NCBI RefSeq assembly: GCF_051465645.1 | Contig: NZ_CP195790.1 | Span: 3,472,001 to 3,536,000, forward strand | DNA length: 64,000 nucleotides | Source: Planctomicrobium sp051465645 | GTDB lineage: Bacteria > Planctomycetota > Planctomycetia > Planctomycetales > Planctomycetaceae | Direction of reading: 5' to 3' | Shown here: piece after piece, positions 50,577-59,836 of the stretch | Layout of the letters: each line of letters begins with the position of its first letter | Position numbering within the stretch: the stretch's first letter is position 1 | Program-made: the position numbers and the translations under genes | Notes under the pieces: model-generated | Seen by the model: the letters and a program-made list of their open reading frames with translations, nothing else | Databases searched by the model: none | What the model was told of the DNA's origin: nothing

Positions 50577-51734
50577 ATGGGACATGTATTGTTGACGGGA
50601 GCGACCGGCTTGCTGGGACGCTACCTGATGAAAGACCTCCTGACCCGGGATGTGCCGCTCGCGGTGCTGGTTCGCCCCAGCCGCCGTAACGATCCTTACA
50701 TGCGGATCGAAGCTGCAATGCGGGTGTGGGAAAAGCTTCTGCAACGCCCCTTGCCTCGCCCGAAAGTCCTTTGTGGGGACATCGTTAGCCCAGATCTTGG
50801 CCTGACCGGCCCGGAACTGCGGTGGGCAGCGGAGAACTGCGAATCAGTTATTCACAACGCAGCCAGCCTGTCGTTCGTCAGCACAGGTCGCAACAGCGAA
50901 CCTTGGCGATCCAACGTTGGTGGAACCCGGAATATTCTGGACTTCTGCCAACAGGCCGGAATTGAGAACTTCTTCCATGTCTCGACAGCCTATGTCGCAG
51001 GCATGCGAAAAGGTCGCGTTTACGAGACCGAACTGAATGTCGGCCAGGATTTTGCAAACCCTTACGAAGCAAGTAAGGTCGAAGCAGAAGAAATGGTTCG
51101 AGGATCAGAATTCCTGAAATCAGTGACTGTCTTCCGACCTGCCATCATTCTTGGTGACAGTGAGTCTGGGCTGACATTCACATTCCACAACTTCTACGCA
51201 GTACTCCAGTTGAGCGTGACACTCTCACAGAGTATGGCCACGCGAGATTTCACTGGCAAATTGCGCGGCGGCGACTTCAAGATCAATGTTGACGGGATTG
51301 AACGGAAAAACTTCGTTCCAGTCGACTGGGTCTCAGAAGCCATGTCCCGCATTGTGGTCAACCCGGAACTGCACAAGCAGACATACCACCTGACACCGCG
51401 TGTCCCGGTGACTGTCCGCCTGATGCGAGACATCCTGGAAGAAGTCTGCGGCATGTATGGAGTGAAGTTCACCGGTTCCGGCAGTGCGATGAGCAGTGAC
51501 CAGGAAATCGAACAGCTCTTCTACAAGCACATGGAAGTCTACCACTCATACTGGAAAGACGATCCAGAGTTCGACTCAACAAACACGATGACAGCTCTTC
51601 CAGATCTGTTGTGTCCATTGGTCGACCGCAAACTGCTGATGCACATGGCAAACGCAGCGATCCGACAAGGGTTTAACTGGCGAGATCCCAAAATCGAACC
51701 CACATACTCCCGACCAGAGCTGATCGCCAGCTAA
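50577..51734 (+). CDS. NAD-dependent epimerase/reductase of the NAD_binding_4 (thioester reductase-like) type
   Basis: 385 residues from the ATG at 50577 (TTAAGGACC upstream). Rossmann motif LLTGATGLLGRYLMKDLL, then CESVIHNAASLSF and NPYEASKVEAEE with the Tyr-x3-Lys catalytic pair. The extended C-terminus (FHNFYAVLQLS; MHMANAAIRQGFNW) binds substrate. This group includes fatty-acyl-CoA and thioester reductases, but the substrate here is unknown. A terminator follows. Confidence 0.82.
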   Translation: MGHVLLTGATGLLGRYLMKDLLTRDVPLAVLVRPSRRNDPYMRIEAAMRVWEKLLQRPLPRPKVLCGDIVSPDLGLTGPELRWAAENCESVIHNAASLSFVSTGRNSEPWRSNVGGTRNILDFCQQAGIENFFHVSTAYVAGMRKGRVYETELNVGQDFANPYEASKVEAEEMVRGSEFLKSVTVFRPAIILGDSESGLTFTFHNFYAVLQLSVTLSQSMATRDFTGKLRGGDFKINVDGIERKNFVPVDWVSEAMSRIVVNPELHKQTYHLTPRVPVTVRLMRDILEEVCGMYGVKFTGSGSAMSSDQEIEQLFYKHMEVYHSYWKDDPEFDSTNTMTALPDLLCPLVDRKLLMHMANAAIRQGFNWRDPKIEPTYSRPELIAS

Positions 51735-51780
51735 CAACCCGATCTGGTAAGCCAGCAAGGTTGTTCAAAAGTAATTCGAA

Positions 51781-51822
51781 GCCACTCAGTGACAGGAACA
51801 CGCCGTCACTGAGTGGCTTTTT
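51781..51822 (+). terminator. Rho-independent terminator
   Basis: GCCACTCAGTGAC / GTCACTGAGTGGC, 13 bp, with an 11-base loop and TTTTT after it, following the SDR gene. Confidence 0.92.
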
Positions 51823-51957
51823 CATTTCCTGCACAGTTCAGTCAACAGTTCAGCCAAATGCCTCGACCGGTCGGCGGAGCACTCGACTGGTTCATTCAAC
51901 AAAAAAACCTGCCCCATCGAAGTGAATCGACGAGGCAGGCAGACTTTGCATTTGGCC

Positions 51958-52008
51958 GAGGCATTCACCTGAGACCGTGAAAGATCTTCAGGTTAACAAT
52001 GCCTCGAC
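51958..52008 (-). terminator. Hairpin after the cysteine-pair protein gene
   Basis: CGAGGCATT and AATGCCTCG flank a region with CACCTGA / TCAGGT, giving an interrupted stem downstream of the 52103 gene on the minus strand. A T-run is not obvious, so it may be an RNA-stability hairpin. Confidence 0.35.
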
Positions 52009-52102
52009 ATCAACGTTGAGCCATTCCGATCGAAGAATGTCACGATAGCCTTTTGCCTATGCAAGCAGCGACTGCGCGGCCATTTCTGCGACCGACTCGG
52101 CC

Positions 52103-52483
52103 TTAGTTGCAGCAAGCGGCGCCTTCAACGCAACATGCGAGTTTCGCGACGCAGCATTCAGGCTTAGCGTCCTCAACACAGCATGCCAACTTCGCTTCGC
52201 AGCAAGAGGCCTTCTCAGCACAGCAACTTGTAGAAACAGTCGCAGCCTGATTGGCTCCTGCAACGCAGCATTCCGCACCCGGGACGCAGCAAGCGGCGCC
52301 CGGTTTGCAGCAATCGTTCAAGGCACCCTCACAACAAGCAGCGCCGGGGACGCAACATGCGGCTCCAGGAACGCAGCAGCTGTTCTTGGTGTTGCTCGGT
52401 TGTGCAGTGGCACTACTGACAGCAAACGCCAGAACAACAAGACTCAAACAGGAAGCAGCAAGAGCAAGTACACGATGAGACAT
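52103..52483 (-). CDS. Secreted protein made of Cys-Cys repeats
   Basis: 126 residues from the ATG at 52483 (GGGAG upstream). A signal peptide (VLALAASCLSLVVLAFAVSS) is followed by a mature chain with 12 Cys-Cys pairs spaced 4 to 10 residues apart, mostly in CCVPGAACC-like units. 24 cysteines in about 95 residues with few other conserved residues suggest a metallothionein-like metal binder or a heavily disulfide-bonded surface protein. No family recognised. A second cysteine-rich secreted gene lies 220 bases upstream. Confidence 0.75.
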   Translation of the reverse strand: MSHRVLALAASCLSLVVLAFAVSSATAQPSNTKNSCCVPGAACCVPGAACCEGALNDCCKPGAACCVPGAECCVAGANQAATVSTSCCAEKASCCEAKLACCVEDAKPECCVAKLACCVEGAACCN

Positions 52484-52707
52484 GGAAGTAACTCCCAATG
52501 ATTTTCTTCTGAAAGTTCAGAGCAGCACGCTCTGAGGAATCCACTCGACAACATGTCACAGTGGGTGGCTTTGCAACAGAAAGGCAGAACCTTCCTGCAA
52601 AATGCACCAGTGACGGTACATGGGCGAGGCGTGACATCAACTGCCTGTAAACTGCATCTCAACAAGTGAAATGCCTACGACAAGCAGAGTGAACGGAACG
52701 ATTCCGT

Positions 52708-53217
52708 TCAGCACGCACACTCGGTTGCAGCCTGAACTTTCGGAGGTGGGAGAAGCGGTTTATCTCCTCGGCTTTCGAACGCATCCTCACAGACAAGAAG
52801 TCCAGAAGACGCTCCATCCGGCGACACCAAAGCGGCCGCCTGCTGAAGCACGAGATTCACAGAGGTTGTCGTCACAGAACAGCACCCTTGAGTGGCACAG
52901 GGACACTGATCCCCTCCACAATGAGAAGAGTGCGACTCAATGACAGCTGATTCCGATGTTCCACTGGCAACAAATTTACCTGCCCCGGCGTTTGACTGAG
53001 TCGCGCAACAACTGGCAGCAGTTCCGTCGTCGCTCTTAGAAGCAGTGTGGTCTGATTGGCAACAGCAATCCAGCTCGCCTTCCCCACCGGGACAACAAGT
53101 CATCACTGATGCGTCCGCAGCCTGAGTGCAACACGTCCCTTGCAACGACATCCCAGATGCTGGGATGCCACAGGCGATCGTGGCCAGGCAAAGTATCAGA
53201 CGCAACAAGACTTCCAT
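52708..53217 (-). CDS. Second secreted cysteine-rich protein, metal-resistance-associated type
   Basis: 169 residues. After a signal peptide (LLRLILCLATIACGIPASG) come Cys-Cys and Cys-Cys-Cys groups (GTCCTQA, TCCPGG, LDCCCQS, SCCATQ, CPCATQGCC) and a proline-rich tail LLPPPKVQAATECAC. The layout, with a cysteine-rich head and a tail near LPPP, resembles small proteins found at the front of heavy-metal efflux operons, but no pump gene is next to it here. Transcribed in the same direction as the 52103 gene and probably functionally linked. Confidence 0.65.
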   Translation of the reverse strand: MEVLLRLILCLATIACGIPASGMSLQGTCCTQAADASVMTCCPGGEGELDCCCQSDHTASKSDDGTAASCCATQSNAGAGKFVASGTSESAVIESHSSHCGGDQCPCATQGCCSVTTTSVNLVLQQAAALVSPDGASSGLLVCEDAFESRGDKPLLPPPKVQAATECAC

Positions 53218-53470
53218 ACCACCATGCTACGCACGACCTCAGATGGGGTCAACATGTCTCTCAATCGCCGGGCGATTCTCAAAAAGGGAAGCACGTTTGA
53301 GTTTGACTCTTCAACACTGAATAGATAACCTGCGGCGAGTTTGCTGCCAAAAGTTGCGATTGCAACTCGGCTCGAATTGCCGATCGTGCTTGATCTGGCT
53401 GATGTTGCGAAATAGAAGGATTTGTCAAAAGTCCTGACGCCATCTGTCCGATTCTAAAGGGCACAAGAAC

Positions 53471-53545
53471 GGCGCAGTAGCCAAGCGGCCTAAGGCGACG
53501 GATTGCAAATCCGTTATTTCCCCGGTTCGAATCCGGGCTGCGCCT
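53471..53545 (+). tRNA. tRNA-Cys(GCA)
   Basis: 75 nt: acceptor arms GGCGCAG / CTGCGCC, anticodon loop TTGCAAA with anticodon GCA, T-loop GGTTCGAATCC, discriminator T, CCA not encoded. It is the only tRNA in this region of the plus strand and has its own terminator. Confidence 0.95.
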
Positions 53546-53554
53546 CTTCACTTG

Positions 53555-53594
53555 AAGCCGACAAGTCTGACCTCAGACTTGTCGGCTTTTTTCT
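53555..53594 (+). terminator. Terminator of tRNA-Cys
   Basis: AAGCCGACAAGTCTGA / TCAGACTTGTCGGCTT, 16 bp with a 2-base loop followed by a T-run, ten bases after the tRNA end. Confidence 0.92.
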
Positions 53595-53893
53595 TTTTAA
53601 TACAGCTGGTTCTCACCGCTCCCGTTCCCGAGGCATTGCCGGGACGATCCATGTCGGCTTGATCATATTGGCGAGCACTGTTTCCCAAAATTCACCAATC
53701 AATCCTTGCTTCTATGTCAGGGATAACGGACCGGTTCGACATCAAAATCGCAATTGGACTCGGCATCGCACAAGTCGACTTCGATGCAGATTCTCTTATG
53801 GTTTGCTGATTGCCCCTTTCGCGAGCTTTGATTGATTCCCCTGAATGCATATTGTTGCGAAACTCGGGAATCATCATCCAGAAGGAGCGCGCA

Positions 53894-54688
53894 ATGTTTC
53901 AGTACAAAGGCAAAACGGCACTGGTCACCGGCGCTTCGTCTGGCATCGGAGCAGAATTCGCTCGAGAACTCTCCCGCCGCGGGATGAATGTCATTCTGGT
54001 TGCCCGATCAGAAGAACGCCTGGCCACTCTCGCCACTGAAATTCGTCAGCAGTTTCCGACTCGTGCGGAAGTCATCGCAGCTGACCTGCGACAAGAATCA
54101 GCCGTACAAGACATCACTCAGGCAGTCAGCAAGCTGGGACTGACAGTTGACCTGTTGATCAACAACGCCGGCTTCATGACACACGGGGCCTTTGAGAATA
54201 TTGATCCGGCAGTGGATCACGCTGAAGTCATGGTGAATGTCGCTGCAGTTGTCGGTTTGACACATGCGTTTTTACCGGGAATGCTGGAAAGAAAACTCGG
54301 CGGTGTGATCAACATCGCTTCTGTCGCAGGCTTTCAACCGATTCCGTATCTCGCGGTTTATGCAGCAACCAAAGCGTTCGTCATCTCATTCTCTGTTGCG
54401 CTTTCAGAAGAGTGCCGCGACCGAAACGTCGTTGTGATGGGAATGTGCCCAGGAACAACGTCGACCGAACTCTTCACACGCGCCAGCGCTCAGGAAGCTG
54501 CACTGGGGACACCTCGATCCGTGAAACAGGTTGTCGCGACCGCGCTCAAGGGGCTCGACAAAAAGCGAAGTCTTGTGACTGACGGCACAATGAACTCACT
54601 GCTCACCCATGGACCACGTTTGATTCCGCGTTGGTTTGCTGCTCGCTGTGCCGGGAAAGCAGTCCGGCCCAAAGGCAAATCGAAATAG
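53894..54688 (+). CDS. Short-chain dehydrogenase/reductase
   Basis: 264 residues from the ATG at 53894 (AAGGAG upstream). Cofactor motif TGASSGIGAEFARELSRRG, INNAGF, and the catalytic YAATKAFVISFS (Tyr-x3-Lys). The extended C-terminus (TRLIPRW; AARCAGKAV) resembles the DltE/YqjQ-like classical SDRs. Substrate unknown. Confidence 0.88.
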   Translation: MFQYKGKTALVTGASSGIGAEFARELSRRGMNVILVARSEERLATLATEIRQQFPTRAEVIAADLRQESAVQDITQAVSKLGLTVDLLINNAGFMTHGAFENIDPAVDHAEVMVNVAAVVGLTHAFLPGMLERKLGGVINIASVAGFQPIPYLAVYAATKAFVISFSVALSEECRDRNVVVMGMCPGTTSTELFTRASAQEAALGTPRSVKQVVATALKGLDKKRSLVTDGTMNSLLTHGPRLIPRWFAARCAGKAVRPKGKSK

Positions 54689-54717
54689 CCTGTCTCACCA
54701 GTCTACTGTCAACGAAA

Positions 54718-54757
54718 AAACGGGCTCCGTTGTGATTAGGAGCCCGTTTGCGTTTTT
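54718..54757. terminator. Bidirectional terminator
   Basis: AAACGGGCTCC / GGAGCCCGTTT with a 10-base loop, with A-rich and T-rich flanks, between the SDR and the yicC-like gene. Confidence 0.88.
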
Positions 54758-54791
54758 CATGGCTGCATGCCTGCAGACTGTACGAAAAAAA

Positions 54792-55673
54792 TTACTCGAC
54801 GTTCATCACGATCTCGCGCATCTTTTCGATCGCTGCCTTCATCTCGACAACGCGATGAGCAATCTCAACATCATTGGCCTTCGAGCCCGTCGTGTTGATT
54901 TCTCGAAAGAGTTCCTGTCCCAGAAACTCCAGCTTACGCCCATTGGAGACATCTGAATCGAGCAACGTTCTGTACTGCTTCAGGTGCGAGCGCAAACGAG
55001 TCAGTTCTTCTGTGATGTCACAGCGATCGGCGTATGCACTGACTTCGCGAATCAAGTCTTTGTCTTCGACTTTGACCCCGTTTGAACTGAGAATTTCATT
55101 CAGCCGTGTTTTGATACGCTCACGGTACTCAGCGACCACCAGCGGAGCGCGAACGGCGATGTGTTCAGACTGTTCTTCAATCAGACCGCAAAGCTGCTTT
55201 AACTCGTTCCCCATCGCCTGCCCTTCCTGAAGACGGAAGTTCTGCAGGTTCTCAAGGGCACCGATCAGAGCCTCTTCCAGAATTGGCCAGTCCGACTCCT
55301 CAACAGATCGATCTTCGCGACCATCAACAACACCCGGCAAGGACAGAAGGGCTGTCACATCGCGTGGAGCAGCAATCCCGACGGCCTGAGAGAGTGCATT
55401 CAACTGATCGAAATACTGTCTGGCAATGACAGGATTCACGTTATAGGTTGAGAGCTGGTTCTGATGTCGAACATGAACATGAATCGTGAGTGTTCCGCGA
55501 GAAATGACCTCGCGGACCACCCGATCAATATTCGACTCAAGAGCAATAAACGAATCTGGGCAGCGGACCGTGACTTTAAGGTGGCGGTTGTTAACGCTCC
55601 TCGCCTCGACGGTCACACTCAAACGTTCATTTTGGGTCGAGGCATCACCGTGCCCCGTCATACTTAGTAGCAC
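54792..55673 (-). CDS. YicC-family endoribonuclease
   Basis: 293 residues. The start LLSMTGHGDASTQNERLSVT and VEARSVNNRHLKVTVRCPDS, and the end LEFLGQELFREINTTGSKAN, match YicC/YloC, an endoribonuclease family that in E. coli degrades RyhB. The gene is intact and followed by a terminator. Confidence 0.92.
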   Translation of the reverse strand: MLLSMTGHGDASTQNERLSVTVEARSVNNRHLKVTVRCPDSFIALESNIDRVVREVISRGTLTIHVHVRHQNQLSTYNVNPVIARQYFDQLNALSQAVGIAAPRDVTALLSLPGVVDGREDRSVEESDWPILEEALIGALENLQNFRLQEGQAMGNELKQLCGLIEEQSEHIAVRAPLVVAEYRERIKTRLNEILSSNGVKVEDKDLIREVSAYADRCDITEELTRLRSHLKQYRTLLDSDVSNGRKLEFLGQELFREINTTGSKANDVEIAHRVVEMKAAIEKMREIVMNVE

Positions 55674-55798
55674 GGAGAACCTTTTGCTTCTACTACTTTG
55701 CCTCGACTCAATTCAGGGGTCCTTATCAGATCGTCCGCACGGAAATGACCGTGCGGGCTTGCTTCGGAACCCATCAAATTAGAGTGGTCACACCACTA

Positions 55799-56620
55799 CT
55801 ACTGATTTTCAGTGGCCGGAGCTGGCTTGCTCTCTTCTGTCACTGGCTTCTCTGCTTCTGGAGCGTCAGCAGCTTTTTCTGGAGCCTTTTCTGCAGGTGC
55901 AGGCGAGTCAGCTTTTGGAGCGTCAGCTTTTGGAGCGTCAGCCTTAGGAGCGTCAGCCTTAGGAGCGTCAGCCTTAGGAGCGTCAGCCTTAGGAGCGTCA
56001 GCCTTAGGAGCGTCAGCCTTAGGAGCGTCAGCCTTAGGAGCGTCAGCCTTAGGAGCGTCAGCCTTAGGAGCGTCAGCTTTAGGAGCATCAGCCTTAGGAG
56101 CATCAGCCTTAGGAGCATCAGCCTTAGGAGGCTCTGACGGCTTCGCAGGTTCAGCTTTTGGAGCATCGGCTTTCGGTGCTTCTGTTGCTGGCATTGACTC
56201 AGCTTTTGGAGCCGTTTCAGTTGCTGCAGGTGCGGCTGATCCCGATGTCGATCCAGCTTCCGGAGTCGTCATCTTTTCGGCAGGTGCCTCTGGAATCAAA
56301 CTGTCGCTCGGAGCTGTTTCACCAGCTGGAGAAACAATTTCCTCTTTAGGAAGGTTTTCTGTGGCGAACTGCGATTCAGACTGACGCATGACGCAGCCAC
56401 CGATCCCTGCCAGCAAGACCCAGACCGTTGCTGCTCCGACCGTAATCCAGGTAAACACGTCGCCTGCTTTTGCACCGAACGCACTCTGTCCGCCGGTTCC
56501 TCCGAACGCACCGGCCAGACCGCCGCCACGTCCACGCTGGAGAAGGATAATTCCGATGAGGAAGAGTCCAACAAACAGCAGCATCACCTGAAGAATAAAT
56601 GCCAACCAAGTCGTATCCAC
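55799..56620 (-). CDS. secG: SecG-like preprotein translocase subunit with a long repeat tail
   Basis: 273 residues, more than twice the usual length. The N-terminal 80 residues have the SecG build of two membrane helices (WLAFILQVMLLFVGLFLIGI; VFTWITVGAATVWVLLAG) around QRGRGGGLAGAFGG. The rest is a low-complexity tail dominated by about 15 copies of a PKADA-type pentapeptide. The tail is probably disordered and extends outside the membrane. The SecG part is expected to work with SecYE. Confidence 0.88.
   Translation of the reverse strand: MDTTWLAFILQVMLLFVGLFLIGIILLQRGRGGGLAGAFGGTGGQSAFGAKAGDVFTWITVGAATVWVLLAGIGGCVMRQSESQFATENLPKEEIVSPAGETAPSDSLIPEAPAEKMTTPEAGSTSGSAAPAATETAPKAESMPATEAPKADAPKAEPAKPSEPPKADAPKADAPKADAPKADAPKADAPKADAPKADAPKADAPKADAPKADAPKADAPKADAPKADAPKADAPKADSPAPAEKAPEKAADAPEAEKPVTEESKPAPATENQ
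55907..56130 (-). repeat. 15-bp tandem repeat array coding for PKADA units in secG
   Basis: About 15 near-identical 15-base units in a row, written on the plus strand around GCGTCAGCCTTAGGA. Divergent units (ADS at one end, GCATCAG at the other) cap a central block of identical units, the pattern of a slippage-prone array. The copy number would be expected to vary between strains. Confidence 0.88.
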
Positions 56621-56792
56621 GAGGGATCCCTTTCAGCTCATCCAGAGCGGTCCTTTGCTCCAGTGAAATCTCAAATCGATTCTGGTTTTCAATTTCCTGT
56701 GTGCCACACCATCAGGATGGCCCATCAACATCTGTTCAGTTCGCAACAGCTTCGCATGAAACAATCACGATGCCCTCTGAACTCTGTCTATA

Positions 56793-57563
56793 TTATTTGC
56801 TGAGTTTGACACCGGCTTCGATGATAGGCAGGAAGTCAGCTGCTTTCAGGCTGGCTCCCCCAACAAGTGCTCCATCGACGTTCGGCTGTGACAGCAGTGT
56901 TTCGGCGTTATTGGCCTTCACGCTACCGCCGTAGAGAATCCGGGTGGCATTCGCAACGTCGGCAGTGTAGCGGGTTTCGAGCCATTTGCGAATATGAGCA
57001 TGAGCGGATTCTGCCTGCTCTGGAGTCGCGGTCAATCCGGTTCCAATTGCCCAGACTGGCTCGTACGCAATGACGACGTCTGCCATTTGCTCAATGGTGA
57101 CGCCCTTCAGGCCGCCTTCGAGTTGTGTATCAAGAACAGCTTCAGTCTTGTTCGCCTGACGCTCTTCCAGAAGTTCACCAACGCAGAAGATCGCCTGCAG
57201 ACCTTTCTCACGCGTTGCCAGCAACTTACGATTAATAAACGCATCAGTATCGCCATAAAACTGACGGCGTTCGCTGTGCCCGAGGATGACGGACTTCACG
57301 CCCACATCGGTCAGCATGTCGAGGGCAATTTCACCGGTGAATGCCCCCGGAGCTTCTGGAGATGCGTTCTGAGCGCCAACCACGATTCCGCTTCCGGAAA
57401 CGGCATCAACCACCGGAATCAGGTACGGAAAAGGTGGAGCAACCAGAACGTCGACATGAGCTGTCGCCTGCTTTGCCCCTTCGACCAGTGCTTGTGCCAG
57501 TGCAACACCGCTTGCACGAGTGGTGTTCATTTTCCAGTTACCGGCGATCAAATACCGTCGCAT
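56793..57563 (-). CDS. tpiA: Triosephosphate isomerase
   Basis: 256 residues. Standard landmarks: AGNWKMN with the catalytic Lys, ILGHSERRQFYGDTD with the histidine, YEPVWAIGTG with the catalytic Glu and LYGGSVKANN. It interconverts dihydroxyacetone phosphate and glyceraldehyde 3-phosphate. It is next to secG on the same strand, the common planctomycete/other-bacterial order tpi-secG. Confidence 0.96.
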   Translation of the reverse strand: MRRYLIAGNWKMNTTRASGVALAQALVEGAKQATAHVDVLVAPPFPYLIPVVDAVSGSGIVVGAQNASPEAPGAFTGEIALDMLTDVGVKSVILGHSERRQFYGDTDAFINRKLLATREKGLQAIFCVGELLEERQANKTEAVLDTQLEGGLKGVTIEQMADVVIAYEPVWAIGTGLTATPEQAESAHAHIRKWLETRYTADVANATRILYGGSVKANNAETLLSQPNVDGALVGGASLKAADFLPIIEAGVKLSK

Positions 57564-58005
57564 GAATAGCCTCGTCCGAAAATTTCAAGTCGATACGATG
57601 TAATGAGTTCTGTTCGCAACGCTGTCTGCTGGCCCCAAAATTTCACTGATTAAAATGAAGAACCTCGGGGAAACGCGACAATTTTGAGCGTTGCATCCTA
57701 GCAGCCTGACGGATGACCTGCGAGTGACCAACGCATCCGATAATCCCTATCTGACGGGAATAACAGCCAGTCAGTCACCGTGAACACGCCACAACCAGGA
57801 AGACACCACCAGCTTCTCCGTTGCCAGTTCGAGTGAATGGCAATTTTGAAGCAATTAGCGGGAAACGAACACAGCTCTCATGCCGATCGGCATCATCCTG
57901 CAGTTTTAAGTAGCCTCTGGTTGCAGGGAAGCGGTCTGATCATCAATCTTTAAATGAGGAATCGCTGTCGTCATCAGTGACGACTTTTCACCTGGAGCCG
58001 TACGA
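57564..58005. other. Intergenic region between tpiA and purE with a hairpin near the purE start
   Basis: About 440 bases without genes, holding the divergent promoters. A hairpin GTCGTCA / TGACGAC (57967-57973 and 57978-57984) followed by TTTT lies 22 bases before the purE ATG and looks like a small leader terminator or attenuator. Confidence 0.4.
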
Positions 58006-58512
58006 ATGTCTGAGTCAAACCCGCTGGTGGGTGTCATCATGGGAAGCAAGTCCGACTGGGAAACCATGAAGTCGGCGTCGGAAATGCTGACTCAGTTCGG
58101 TGTCGCCCATGAATGTCGAGTCGTTTCCGCCCATCGAACCCCGGACTGGATGACCGAATACGCGAAGTCGGCAGCTGGTCGTGGAATTCAGGTGATCATT
58201 GCCGGAGCAGGGGGAGCAGCTCACCTGCCGGGGATGGTTGCAGCCCACACAATCCTGCCAGTACTGGGAGTTCCAGTACAAAGCAAAGCTCTCAACGGAC
58301 TCGATTCACTTCTGTCGATCGTCCAGATGCCGGGCGGAATTCCCGTGGCAACACTGGCGATCGGAACTGCCGGGAGTAAAAATGCCGGGCTGCTGGCAGT
58401 CCGAATCCTGGCAACCACACGTCCTGAGTTGAGTCGACAACTCGAAGAATTCCAGCAGCGCCAGACAGACAGCGTTTTGGAAGACTCCGAGCTGGAGAAT
58501 TTCTCGAACTAA
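58006..58512 (+). CDS. purE: N5-carboxyaminoimidazole ribonucleotide mutase
   Basis: 168 residues. GVIMGSKSDWETMKSAS, SAHRTPDWMTEYAKS and AGAGGAAHLPGMVA are the usual PurE class I motifs. It moves the carboxyl group in purine synthesis after PurK has made N5-CAIR. purK follows after 100 bases on the same strand, so they are probably co-transcribed. Confidence 0.96.
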   Translation: MSESNPLVGVIMGSKSDWETMKSASEMLTQFGVAHECRVVSAHRTPDWMTEYAKSAAGRGIQVIIAGAGGAAHLPGMVAAHTILPVLGVPVQSKALNGLDSLLSIVQMPGGIPVATLAIGTAGSKNAGLLAVRILATTRPELSRQLEEFQQRQTDSVLEDSELENFSN

Positions 58513-58612
58513 TTTCGCGTCGTTGTCCTCACTCAACGAGCACACCACGCTGTCGACCATTCCGCAAAATACCACTTCTCTGCAAGACCGATTGGTCTGA
58601 AAGCTTTCTGCA

Positions 58613-59755
58613 ATGACGCAGGTAATTTTACCCGGCTCCACAATTGGTATTCTCGGTAGCGGACAACTGGGGAGAATGCTCGCAATTTCAGCGCGTCAGC
58701 TGGGATACGGAGTACAGGTTTTTGGCCCTGAAACGAACTCGCCAGCCGGGCAGGTTGCCGATCGGGAGTGGGGCGCCAAGTACGACAATGTCGATCTTCT
58801 GAAAGACTTTGCCAAACGAGTTGACGTCATCACTCTGGAGTTCGAGAACGTCCCTGTCGACACACTGAATATTCTCGAAAAATACGTGCCAGTCCGTCCG
58901 GGTCCTGCCGTCCTGATGGCTGCACAAAATCGACTCAGGGAGAAGACAACACTCCGTTCATTTGGGCTGCCAACCGCTGATTTTCAGGCCATCACATCAG
59001 AATCAGAACTCTCCTCTGCATTGGTCTCGTTCGGCCAGCAAGGGATTCTAAAAACGGCCAACTGGGGATATGACGGCAAAGGCCAGAAGTTCATCAGAAA
59101 GAGCGACGACCCCACGGCAATCTGGCAGGACTTCGCCGGACAGGAAGCAATCCTCGAAGCAGTCGTTGACTATGAATGTGAGTTCTCGGTCATTGCTGCG
59201 AGAAACCCTCAAGGGGACGTCGCCTGCTACGAGCCGATTCTCAACAAGCACGCAAATCACATTCTTGACGTCTCGATTTCACCTGCTGTCGGATTAAGCG
59301 ACACAACAAAGCGGCGAGCAGTTGAAATCACACAGACTGTGATGGCGTCTCTTGATGTTGTTGGCGTCCTGTGCGTTGAAATGTTTCTGACAAAGTCCGG
59401 CGACGTTCTGATCAACGAGATCGCCCCAAGAACGCATAATTCCGGACACCTGACACTGAACGCCCATGTGACATCGCAATTCGAACAGCAATTACGGGCA
59501 GTTTGCGGACTGCCACTGGGGTCAACAGAACAACTTCAGCCGGCAGCAATGGCCAACCTGCTCGGAGACCTGTGGAGCGATACGCAGGATCCAGATTGGC
59601 AAGCTGCTCTGAGCGTGCCTGGAATCCATCTACATCTGTATGGAAAGCCGAAAGCTCGCCCAGGCCGCAAGATGGGCCATATCACCTGCCTGAGCGACAG
59701 TCCTGAAGTTGCGGAAGCGACGATTCGTGATGTGCGGGAAAAGCTTAAACGCTAA
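58613..59755 (+). CDS. purK: N5-carboxyaminoimidazole ribonucleotide synthase
   Basis: 380 residues. ATP-grasp enzyme: IGILGSGQLGRMLAISARQL at the start, RVDVITLEFENVP, LKTANWGYDGKGQ, VECEFSVIAAR-like VDYECEFSVIAAR, and NEIAPRTHNSGHLT. It makes N5-CAIR from AIR, bicarbonate and ATP. A bidirectional terminator follows. Confidence 0.96.
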   Translation: MTQVILPGSTIGILGSGQLGRMLAISARQLGYGVQVFGPETNSPAGQVADREWGAKYDNVDLLKDFAKRVDVITLEFENVPVDTLNILEKYVPVRPGPAVLMAAQNRLREKTTLRSFGLPTADFQAITSESELSSALVSFGQQGILKTANWGYDGKGQKFIRKSDDPTAIWQDFAGQEAILEAVVDYECEFSVIAARNPQGDVACYEPILNKHANHILDVSISPAVGLSDTTKRRAVEITQTVMASLDVVGVLCVEMFLTKSGDVLINEIAPRTHNSGHLTLNAHVTSQFEQQLRAVCGLPLGSTEQLQPAAMANLLGDLWSDTQDPDWQAALSVPGIHLHLYGKPKARPGRKMGHITCLSDSPEVAEATIRDVREKLKR

Positions 59756-59772
59756 GGACGTGTCATAGAAAA

Positions 59773-59808
59773 AGACCGCTCGCAGTCACTGCTGGACTGG
59801 AGCGGTCT
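59773..59808. terminator. Bidirectional terminator after purK
   Basis: AGACCGCTC / GAGCGGTCT, 9 bp, with a larger loop and an A-run before it, between purK and the convergent lipoprotein gene. Confidence 0.75.
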
Positions 59809-59836
59809 GATCATCACGCAATTGAAACCGCAACGC

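Noticed and set aside
53279..53551. Minus-strand frame starting with KRRSPDSNRGNNGFAIRRL
   Set aside because: It is the well-known translation artefact of the reverse strand of a tRNA gene, here tRNA-Cys.
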